Assembly (NCBI RefSeq): GCF_000754805.1
Contig: NZ_KN150731.1
Span: 1,444,492-1,508,491 of the forward strand
Direction: 5' to 3'
Source of the DNA: Yersinia frederiksenii ATCC 33641
GTDB taxonomy: Bacteria; Pseudomonadota; Gammaproteobacteria; Enterobacterales; Enterobacteriaceae
Length of the DNA stretch: 64,000 nt
Made by a program: the position numbers and the translations under genes. Positions 51,095-57,340 of this stretch are shown piece by piece. A model generated the notes under the pieces. That model worked only from the letters and a program-made list of their open reading frames with translations, had not been told where the DNA came from and did no database searches. How positions within the stretch are numbered: position 1 is the stretch's first letter; every line of letters begins with the position of its first letter.

Positions 51095-52141
51095 ATGAAA
51101 ATTAAAATAATGCCGATTATTCTTTTAACTTGTATGAGTTCATCAACCTTCGCGATGAATGTTTACAAGGATAAAGAAACAACTCTAGATATTTATGGAC
51201 GTTTGGAATATCAATTTGCTCATGGAGACTCTTCATTTGCTGGGGATGATGTACGAAATCAATTAGGTGGGCGCTTAGGTATCTATGTGACTCGCGATCT
51301 TTCGCTACTTGAAGAGACTAAAATTATCGGCCGCCTGGAGTGGCAATTACGTACCGAGAAAAACGACAATAAAACTAAAGATAGAGATCTGGATGCACGT
51401 TATGCCTGGCTCGGCTTATCTCACGCACGTTACGGTGAATTAATTGGTGGTCGTACTCAGAACCCGCTTTATCAGGTAATGAGAATGACGGATAAATATA
51501 AAAACTTTACACCAAATGTTTATAACTACGGTATTAGCACAATTGATACATCCTATCAATATAACCGTCAGGACGGTACGCTCCAGTGGAATGGCCAATT
51601 TGATGGGCATCAGATACAAGCCGCTTATGTCGCCGGTAATGCTAACAGTGATAATGAAGGGCTCGATAATGGCATGATGATTAGTTATCGAAAAATGATT
51701 AAATTTGGTGACTTGAAAATAACGCCAGCCCTTGCTGCCAGTGAGTTTAACCGTAAAGATAACCCGCAGAAAAATACTACTGATGGACGTAAGAAACACC
51801 AGCAGGTCATGGGCGGATTGCAGCTTGACTATAATGCTATGTCTTTGGCGATCACGGCAGGAAAGCTCTCCATCGAGCGTGATAATAAATCTGATAATGA
51901 TTATTTCAGCTTCGATTCATTGGCTTCATATCAGTTCAAACATATTAAAATTCTAGGTGGATATAGCTTCTTAGATGAGGATGGTAAGGACATATACGAA
52001 AAAGAGGGTTGGAGAGCAGAAGCTCAGTTAACTGTGGCGAAGAATGCTTATCTCTCGCTGACCTATGACAAAGTGCTGGCGAATAACAACCTCAAAATTA
52101 ACGACGATGCCATTATTCTGGGATTACGTTACGACTTCTAA
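51095..52141 (+). CDS. Gram-negative porin family outer-membrane protein
   Basis: The 348-residue precursor has a signal peptide (MKIKIMPIILLTCMSSSTFA) and mature start MNVYKDKETTLDIYGRLEYQF, like the classical porins, and ends LGLRYDF with the terminal Phe needed for BAM assembly. Beta-strand alternation runs through the whole length. It is shorter and quite unlike OmpF at 8062-9162, so it is a specialised porin. It lies 11 bp upstream of the SGNH hydrolase gene and is probably co-transcribed with it. A substrate-specific channel for the compound handled by this cluster is inferred. Confidence 0.88.
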   Translation: MKIKIMPIILLTCMSSSTFAMNVYKDKETTLDIYGRLEYQFAHGDSSFAGDDVRNQLGGRLGIYVTRDLSLLEETKIIGRLEWQLRTEKNDNKTKDRDLDARYAWLGLSHARYGELIGGRTQNPLYQVMRMTDKYKNFTPNVYNYGISTIDTSYQYNRQDGTLQWNGQFDGHQIQAAYVAGNANSDNEGLDNGMMISYRKMIKFGDLKITPALAASEFNRKDNPQKNTTDGRKKHQQVMGGLQLDYNAMSLAITAGKLSIERDNKSDNDYFSFDSLASYQFKHIKILGGYSFLDEDGKDIYEKEGWRAEAQLTVAKNAYLSLTYDKVLANNNLKINDDAIILGLRYDF

Positions 52142-52152
52142 GGGTAAATATA

Positions 52153-52926
52153 ATGAAAAAGCTAATGTTATTGCTGGCATGTGGGCTAATCACGCTAGCC
52201 AGTGCCCGGGCAGATACGATTATTGCGCCACAGCCTCAGGCTAAAATGGATGGAGAAAGGAAAACATTCGCGCTCTACGGAAATTCATATATGCATTACA
52301 ACAATCATGTGAATACCCGACTGCGTGATTTAAGCCGTTCACTGTTATCTGATGAGGCTAAAGGATATGCCTTCCGTGGGATAACTATTTCCAGCGGACA
52401 ATTAGGCTGGCATATCCCTAATTTGAGTTTCCAGAACTCTCTTCAGACGTGGGATGTTGTTATTCTGCAGGGCAACTCGATGGAGCCTATTTCGGCTAAA
52501 GCAGACTCACGCCAATATTTTACTGACTCAGCCACCACTATGGCGGATACCGCGCATAAAGCTGGGTCTAAAGTTGTTTATTTCATGACGTGGGCCAATA
52601 AAGATAAACAAGAGCAAACAGATAAACTGGCCAAAGCCTATATCGATATTGCCAGTAAAACCGGCGGATATGTGGCTCCGATAGGTTTGGCATTTAGCCG
52701 TGCAATCAAAACCCATCCAGAGATAGATTTGTATCACAGCGATGGTAATCATCCCTCTTTAGCAGGGACTTATCTGGCCGCCAGTGTGCTATTTGCTACG
52801 ATTTACGACCAATCCCCAGTTGGTGGTGCGTTGCCAGTCGATAGTGACATGACAGAACAGACCGCCCGCGCACTACAACAGGTTGCTTGGGATACCGTAA
52901 CGGAGTTTCGCCAGCAAGGAAAATAA
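52153..52926 (+). CDS. Periplasmic SGNH-hydrolase-like protein
   Basis: The 257-residue precursor has a cleavable signal peptide (MKKLMLLLACGLITLASARA). The catalytic Ser block is LYGNSYMHYNN (GDSL variant GNSY), the Gly/Asn oxyanion blocks are in SSGQLGW and VVILQGNSMEP, and the Asp-His pair is in HSDGNHPSLAGTYLAA. This is the SGNH layout of esterases and O-deacylases. It probably removes an ester group from an incoming substrate in the periplasm. It is the second gene after the porin. The precise substrate is unknown. Confidence 0.78.
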   Translation: MKKLMLLLACGLITLASARADTIIAPQPQAKMDGERKTFALYGNSYMHYNNHVNTRLRDLSRSLLSDEAKGYAFRGITISSGQLGWHIPNLSFQNSLQTWDVVILQGNSMEPISAKADSRQYFTDSATTMADTAHKAGSKVVYFMTWANKDKQEQTDKLAKAYIDIASKTGGYVAPIGLAFSRAIKTHPEIDLYHSDGNHPSLAGTYLAASVLFATIYDQSPVGGALPVDSDMTEQTARALQQVAWDTVTEFRQQGK

Positions 52927-52949
52927 GCCCTGCAGGCCAATACCTTCTT

Positions 52950-52991
52950 AAAATATCCCCCTTATCTTTCATAGCTAAGGGGGATATTTTG
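52950..52991. terminator. Strong hairpin after the SGNH hydrolase gene
   Basis: AAAATATCCCCCTTA pairs with TAAGGGGGATATTTT; it is followed by GTTTG and can work in both directions. Confidence 0.75.
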
Positions 52992-53084
52992 TTTGAAAGT
53001 TGCAACGTCTCATTGGGATAGACAGAGTGTGTACCAGCGAATATTTAGACTATTTCGCTAGGAATAACCTTACGTATACAGCGA

Positions 53085-53335
53085 ACTAAGGCCGAAACCG
53101 CAGGGGAGAGCAGGTTCCCTGACGAAAAGTCAGGCCAATTTCACGCCGGGTTGCCACCAGGTTGATACACAGTGCTATGGCTAGATTGGTGAGTCTCATT
53201 GGTGTAAGGAGGCTACTGCGGCCATATTAACCCCAACAGTATGCTCGCACCACCGAAGCTGGCTGGTGACAATGGTGCAGGGCTTCGTGTAGTGGTCATG
53301 ACTGGGGTTGGTTAGAAAGTGGTGTGAGCTTAAAT
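53085..53335. other. Structured non-coding region of unknown class
   Basis: This GC-richer stretch has no supported ORF but many possible stems. CCTGAC-GAAAA-GTCAGG (near 53121-53137) is a hairpin with a GAAA-type loop. GGCC near 53091 can pair with GGCC near 53219. AACCCC..AGT (53229-53240) pairs with ACT-GGGGTT (53301-53309), enclosing ACCACCGAAGC / GCTTCG..GTGGT. It stands out from the AT-rich surroundings and resembles a folded RNA or a decayed repeat. It matches no riboswitch, IS or RNA family I know. Confidence 0.4.
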
Positions 53336-53342
53336 AATGGGT

Positions 53343-53376
53343 AAAAAAAACCCTTACCAATCTCATTTGGTAAGGG
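53343..53376 (-). terminator. Strong leftward rho-independent terminator
   Basis: On the minus strand a perfect 10-bp stem CCCTTACCAA / TTGGTAAGGG with a 6-nt loop is followed by eight T residues. No protein gene ends here, which points to a minus-strand non-coding transcript. Confidence 0.88.
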
Positions 53377-53400
53377 ATGCCAATTCGGCCAACACCAGGG
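53343..53400 (-). ncRNA. Candidate short small RNA (about 58 nt)
   Basis: A perfect TATAAT -10 box on the minus strand (53405-53410) would start transcription near 53398-53400, and the strong terminator ends it at 53343. The predicted RNA starts CCCUGGUGUUGGCCGAAUUG and ends in the terminator hairpin. Its first 13 nt are perfectly complementary to a segment in the neighbouring candidate YenS RNA (minus strand of 53780-53792). The -35 region is weak. The same terminator could instead end a longer transcript coming from upstream of yenR. Confidence 0.45.
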
Positions 53401-53792
53401 AAATATTATAACCGTTTATTTATCATACGATTAATTTGAGTTAATGACATGACTTAAGTCAAGTTTACCAAGATTACATTAATATGTTTAATGTTTATTA
53501 AGCCATTAAAGGTTTTTTTTTCGATCTGAGGTTACTGATAGTGTTGCGCAGGTGTGTTAATGCGTCTAATTAGCCGTACGAGGAACATAATAATGAGGTA
53601 AAAATCATGCGGTGGCAGTGGATTAAGATCAGTCGCCGTGTGACATCATTTGTTAACTAGAGGTTAAATTGACAGGATTACGATGAGAGGTAAGGTTCAG
53701 AGTTCAGAAGGATAGTCGCCATCTGAATGTAAAGCCATCCAGATGGCAGGGTAAAACCTGGTGTTGGTGGACAAAAGTCCCCTGGTGTTGGC
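53388..53792. repeat. 13-bp inverted repeat GCCAACACCAGGG with an extra direct copy
   Basis: GCCAACACCAGGG at 53388-53400 is inverted as CCCTGGTGTTGGC at 53780-53792. A third copy of CCTGGTGTTGG lies at 53757-53767, 24 bp from the second. The flanks show no target-site duplication and the arms do not extend, so a MITE is possible but unproven. RNA-RNA pairing is the alternative meaning. Confidence 0.7.
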
Positions 53793-53881
53793 GAAAATAT
53801 ATTCTTTGCAGTCTAACTTTCTTAGCATTAGTGCGCTAAGATATTAGCTCTATTATATTTAAAACTAATTCTGTAAAGCAA
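53713..53881 (-). ncRNA. yenS: Candidate YenS-type small RNA upstream of yenR
   Basis: In Y. enterocolitica a small RNA, YenS, made under YenR control next to yenR and acting on yenI, has been reported (from memory). Here a near-perfect 20-bp lux-box palindrome is centred at 53923.5. Activation leftward from the usual -42.5 position would start an RNA near 53881. That RNA contains AGUUUUAAAUAUAAUA (53866-53851), which can pair as 8 + 6 bp with UAUUAUGUUAAAACU around the yenI start codon. It also holds a stem-loop (53821-53840) and ends near a stem GCCATCTG / CAGATGGC (53718-53747). Ends are estimates; no U tract marks the 3' end. Confidence 0.45.
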
Positions 53882-53913
53882 AAACAGTTTAATTAACATA
53901 GAGCTATAATAAT

Positions 53914-53933
53914 AGCTAGCCTTAAGTCTAGCT
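53914..53933. promoter_or_regulatory. Lux-box-like 20-bp palindrome upstream of yenR
   Basis: AGCTAGCCTTAAGTCTAGCT is symmetric at 18 of 20 positions, the length and form of LuxR-family operators. It lies between the candidate YenS RNA and yenR, so YenR may bind here and control the sRNA, itself, or both. Confidence 0.65.
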
Positions 53934-53989
53934 TACAAAACTATCCTTTGGTCTAGGTTTTTATTGATTCAAGCGGTTAGCTGATGTCA

Positions 53990-54023
53990 TATAAGAACTG
54001 TTTGTAGGGATATCTTATACAGT
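53990..54023. promoter_or_regulatory. Second palindromic region upstream of yenR
   Basis: TATAAGA (53990-53996) is inverted as TCTTATA (54013-54019), and the adjacent ACTGT (53997) and ACAGT (54019) also form an inverted pair. It lies 70-100 bp before the yenR start and may be a regulator site in the yenR promoter. Confidence 0.4.
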
Positions 54024-54091
54024 ATTTTCTATTGAAAACAATGTGATAAAATTGTATTGTTGTTCTACGTATTGGGTAAATTTGGTTTGTT

Positions 54092-54829
54092 ATGATAATT
54101 GATTATTTTGATAATGAAAGTATTAATGAAGACATCAGAAACTATATTCAAAGAAGAATAAAGTCTTATGGTGATCTTCGTTATTCTTATTTAGTAATGA
54201 ATAAGCAAACACCGTTACATCCAACAATTATCTCTAATTACCCATTAGATTGGGTGAAAAAATACAAAAAAAATAGTTATCATCTTATTGATCCAGTTAT
54301 TTTGACGGCGAAAGATAAAGTCGCCCCCTTTGCATGGGATGACAATTCTGTCATCAATAAGAAATCAACGGATTCGGCAGTATTTAAGTTGGCCAGAGAA
54401 TATAATATTGTTAATGGCTATACTTTTGTCCTCCATGATAATAGTAACAATATGGCGACGCTTAACATCTCGAATGGTAGCGACGATAGCATTTATTTTG
54501 ATGAAAGCATTGAAATAAATAAAGAAAAAATCCAAATGTTACTCATTCTAACCCATGAAAAAATGTTAGGTCTTTATCACAACAGTGCTGAAAAGAATGA
54601 GTCAGGTACTAATAAAATAGAGCGAGATATATTCTCTCCTAGAGAAAATGAAATATTATATTGGGCGAGTGTTGGTAAAACTTACTCTGAAATATCAATT
54701 ATCCTGGGAATAAAAAGAAGTACAGTTAAGTTCCATATTGGTAATGTTGTTAGAAAGCTGGGTGTGTTAAATGCCAAGCATGCAATAAGGCTTGGCATTG
54801 AGTTGAAATTAATTAAATCTATTTTATGA
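54092..54829 (+). CDS. yenR: LuxR-family quorum-sensing regulator YenR
   Basis: N-acylhomoserine lactone receptor and DNA-binding regulator. The 245-residue protein has an autoinducer-binding domain (about 10-165) with Trp/Tyr/Asp pocket residues in [18 protein letters not shown] and FAWDD. A LuxR-type HTH follows (about 180-240: [42 protein letters not shown]). Its 3' end overlaps the convergent yenI by 11 bp, the arrangement known for Yersinia LuxRI pairs. Codon use is AT-rich. YenR-type proteins (like EsaR) can bind DNA without the signal and be inhibited by it. The start has only a weak Shine-Dalgarno. Confidence 0.93.
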   Translation: MIIDYFDNESINEDIRNYIQRRIKSYGDLRYSYLVMNKQTPLHPTIISNYPLDWVKKYKKNSYHLIDPVILTAKDKVAPFAWDDNSVINKKSTDSAVFKLAREYNIVNGYTFVLHDNSNNMATLNISNGSDDSIYFDESIEINKEKIQMLLILTHEKMLGLYHNSAEKNESGTNKIERDIFSPRENEILYWASVGKTYSEISIILGIKRSTVKFHIGNVVRKLGVLNAKHAIRLGIELKLIKSIL

Positions 54830-55463
54830 TATTGGGTACTATCAGTGGCCAGTTTTCAAGAATACCGGGCTCAACTTGATGTATTCGGCATATTTTATTT
54901 ATTAACTTTTGTTGGCTATCAACATCGACACCAAGATGTAAAAGGTAAATAACCTCATTTTTCTCTGATTCACCTTGGTTCACTACTGTGATATTCCAGC
55001 CGGAACGTTTAAGAAGCACAAACATGCCGCGACTTACGACGGTTAATATTCCTTTATATCCATGATCTTTTGCGTAATTAACCATGGCTAAAAAAAGTAT
55101 TAAGCTAAGAGAACTATTATTGCCTACCATATCTCTGACTAATGCTTTCTCTACAAAAAATCGGCTGGACTCAATAAATCCATCAATCGGCAAATCAACA
55201 TCAGCAAAGTAAGGTGAGAATGGCCCGGTGATCATTGTCGGATATTTCATCTCAACAAACCGAACACTGCAAACAATCGTGTCGTCTATGGTGCCCAATA
55301 TATAATTGGTATTCTCATCATCATATTGGTCGCTTTCTTTGCCATCAATACACGTTACCTTCCAGTCGAGTCGATCTTTAAATGTTATTTTTCTGAGCGA
55401 AAAGACCTCGTCTAACTTTCTTTCAGGCATATTATTAAAGTTTACGTTAAAGAGTTTTAACAT
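54819..55463 (-). CDS. yenI: N-acylhomoserine lactone synthase YenI
   Basis: Makes AHL signals (3-oxo-C6- and C6-HSL in Y. enterocolitica) from S-adenosylmethionine and acyl-ACP. The 214-residue protein carries the LuxI invariant residues: Arg/Phe/Trp in [15 protein letters not shown], Asp/Asp in [13 protein letters not shown], Arg in CSVRFVE and Glu/Arg in ESSRFFVEK. The ATG at 55463 gives the conserved [11 protein letters not shown]; there is no good Shine-Dalgarno, which suits translational control. It is convergent with yenR (11-bp overlap), so antisense interference is possible. The codons around its start can pair with the candidate YenS RNA. Confidence 0.95.
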   Translation of the reverse strand: MLKLFNVNFNNMPERKLDEVFSLRKITFKDRLDWKVTCIDGKESDQYDDENTNYILGTIDDTIVCSVRFVEMKYPTMITGPFSPYFADVDLPIDGFIESSRFFVEKALVRDMVGNNSSLSLILFLAMVNYAKDHGYKGILTVVSRGMFVLLKRSGWNITVVNQGESEKNEVIYLLHLGVDVDSQQKLINKICRIHQVEPGILENWPLIVPNIIK

Positions 55464-55761
55464 AATAAAAACCAAAGTTATTTAATTAAAACAACATCGT
55501 ACACGATCTTCGCCTGTCAGTGCAAACATTGAACGATGCTAAATCCTCAGGTAAATGGTAAATAAAAATCCACATCACTGTACGATTATTCAGCAAGTTA
55601 CTCAATCACAGCAAGTTTTTGGGCTTGATATGGGCTATTGGTGCGATGTAATTATATTGCTTCAATCTTTTTAGAGAAAAAGTGACATCAGACAGGACTT
55701 TTTTGCTAGAAATGGTTATAACGAAACAATGTTTCATTTCTTTATCGAAAAGGATGTTGAC
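55464..55761. promoter_or_regulatory. Divergent promoter region of yenI and the DMT transporter
   Basis: About 300 bp without a gene. It contains ACATCGT (55493-) and a distant inverted ACGATGC, but no clear 20-bp lux box, in keeping with yenI being controlled after transcription. Nothing else recognised. Confidence 0.4.
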
Positions 55762-56694
55762 GTGGACAGTAGTCCTCCGCTTTTTACCAATAAAAAATTT
55801 GTTTTTCTTGTTGCAACCTTCTGTTGTCTACTTTGGGGTAGTGCCTATCCTGCGATAAAAAATGGTTATGCGCTATTTCATATCGCGCCAGATGATATTC
55901 CGAGCAAAATGGTGTTTGCAGGTTATCGTTTTTTATTAGCTGGCATTGTATTACTTCTTTTTGCTGTTGCTAGTGGTAAAGCTATTGGTCGTCTTAAAAA
56001 AAACCAATATAAGCAGATTGCTATTCTGGGGCTAACACAGACAACTTTACAGTATGTGTTTTTCTACATTGGTTTGGCATACACCACGGGAGTAAAAGGT
56101 TCGATAATGAATGCAACAGGCACATTTTTTAGTGTGCTACTGGCGCATTACATTTATAAGAATGACCGGCTGACATTCAATAAAATCATTGGTTGTGCAT
56201 TGGGTTTTGTCGGTGTCATGGTGGTCAATTTCGGCTCCGACTTGATGGATTTCAATTTTTCCCTGATGGGGGAAGGTTGTGTCGTATTGGCTGCATTTAT
56301 TCTTTCGGCGGCCAGTATTTATGGTAAGCGGATCTCGCAAACCATGGATACCACGGTGATGACCGGTTACCAACTGGCTATTGGTGGGCTGGTCTTGACG
56401 ATCGGTGGCTACCTGTTTGGCGGTAATTTGAGTGAGTTTGGCTGGCAAGCACTATTATTGCTGGCATATTTGGTGTTGTTGTCGTCGGCTGCTTTTGCTT
56501 TATGGAGCTTATTGCTCAAATATAACCGGGTCGGCATGGTGGCTCCATTCAATTTCCTCATTCCGGTTTCTGGCGCGGTTCTGTCGGCCATTTTCCTGAA
56601 TGAAAGTATTTTAGAATGGAAAAATGCTATTGCATTGGTACTGGTGTGTGTGGGGATTATCTTGGTTAATCGGATTAAACAGAGCAAAACCTAA
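55762..56694 (+). CDS. EamA/DMT-family transporter
   Basis: The 310-residue inner-membrane protein has ten predicted helices in two EamA repeats (FVFLVATFCCLLWGSAYPAIKNGYALF in the first, GEGCVVLAAFILSAASIYGKRISQTMDTTVMTGYQLAIGG starting the second), the drug/metabolite exporter layout. Substrate unknown. The GTG at 55762 lies 7 bp after AAGGA and is preferred; the ATG at 55729 has no ribosome-binding site. It neighbours yenI but is divergent from it. Confidence 0.85.
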   Translation: MDSSPPLFTNKKFVFLVATFCCLLWGSAYPAIKNGYALFHIAPDDIPSKMVFAGYRFLLAGIVLLLFAVASGKAIGRLKKNQYKQIAILGLTQTTLQYVFFYIGLAYTTGVKGSIMNATGTFFSVLLAHYIYKNDRLTFNKIIGCALGFVGVMVVNFGSDLMDFNFSLMGEGCVVLAAFILSAASIYGKRISQTMDTTVMTGYQLAIGGLVLTIGGYLFGGNLSEFGWQALLLLAYLVLLSSAAFALWSLLLKYNRVGMVAPFNFLIPVSGAVLSAIFLNESILEWKNAIALVLVCVGIILVNRIKQSKT

Positions 56695-56813
56695 TTTTTC
56701 ACCTTGAATAACAAGACTATTCTTTAAAGTACATACATTATTTGCCTCTTTATTCTGCTCAGAACTACACTAATAAGTCACTGCCAGCAATTATTGCTAG
56801 TGATAACTATCTG

Positions 56814-56846
56814 GCCCACACACTACAATGATTGCGGTGTGTGGGC
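56814..56846 (+). other. Perfect hairpin upstream of the VOC-family gene
   Basis: GCCCACACAC pairs with GTGTGTGGGC around a 13-nt loop and ends 19 bp before the next ATG. No T tract follows. It may end the DMT gene transcript or act in the 5' leader. Confidence 0.5.
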
Positions 56847-56865
56847 ATCTCAAGAGGGCAAAATC

Positions 56866-57273
56866 ATGCTGATTCAGCCTTATCTATTTTTTAATGGCAA
56901 CTGCGAAGAAGCGGTTAACTTTTATGCCCAGCAATTGGGGGGCGATGTGGTTGCCATGATGCGTTATAAAGAAATTCCTAACCCTGAGAGTTGTCCTCCC
57001 AACACTGATCCTGAGTCCATCATGCATGCCCGCCTGCAAATCGGTAGCAATGTTATTATGGCCTCTGATGGTTGTCCTGATGAGGGCGGCAGCCCACATA
57101 AAGGCTACTCACTCTCAATCAATGTGGCCGATATGGCGAAAGGTGAAGATTTGTTCAAGCGTCTATCTGATGGTGGGCAGGTGATTATGCCTTTTGGTGC
57201 GACATTCTGGGCCAAAGGTTTTGGGATGTTGACCGACAAATTTGGTGTGGGCTGGATGATTAATGTCGAGTGA
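56866..57273 (+). CDS. VOC-family (glyoxalase-fold, PhnB/YjdN-like) protein
   Basis: The 135-residue protein matches the PhnB-like branch of the vicinal-oxygen-chelate superfamily: MLIQPYLFFNGNCEEAVNFYAQQLGG at the start, IMHARLQIGSNVIMASDG in the middle and MPFGATFWAKGFGMLTDKFGVGWMIN at the end. Function is unproven; E. coli YjdN is of the same type. AGAGGG lies upstream of the ATG at 56866; the 24-codon upstream extension runs through a hairpin and is not supported. Confidence 0.88.
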   Translation: MLIQPYLFFNGNCEEAVNFYAQQLGGDVVAMMRYKEIPNPESCPPNTDPESIMHARLQIGSNVIMASDGCPDEGGSPHKGYSLSINVADMAKGEDLFKRLSDGGQVIMPFGATFWAKGFGMLTDKFGVGWMINVE

Positions 57274-57293
57274 CAGTAATTGATAAACCATAT

Positions 57294-57323
57294 GGACATG
57301 CCGCCGTGGGTTGCGGCATGTCC
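57294..57323. terminator. Bidirectional terminator between the VOC gene and cvrA
   Basis: A perfect 11-bp stem GGACATGCCGC / GCGGCATGTCC with an 8-nt loop lies between convergent genes. Confidence 0.75.
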
Positions 57324-57340
57324 AAAATAATCAGGGAGAG

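Noticed and set aside
53085-53230. Cobalamin, FMN or TPP riboswitch
   Set aside because: None of the conserved core sequences (B12 box, RFN or thi box) is present, and no matching metabolic gene follows.
53222-53320. attC (integron) or retron-like RNA because of AACCCC..GGGGTT and the nested stems
   Set aside because: No integron integrase or reverse transcriptase is nearby, and the arms do not fit the attC core-site consensus.
53388-53792. MITE with 13-bp terminal inverted repeats
   Set aside because: No target-site duplication and no further arm extension; RNA complementarity explains the repeats as well.
53856-53962. Plus-strand version of YenS ending at the T run near 53958
   Set aside because: The terminator hairpin is weak and imperfect. 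A plus-strand RNA could also pair with the yenI leader (AAAAAC plus UUUAAUUAA), but it does not reach the AUG, so the minus-strand model was preferred; it is not excluded.
44872-55700. Prophage or integrative element after tRNA-Ser
   Set aside because: No integrase, phage, transfer or transposase gene, and no repeat of the tRNA 3' end.
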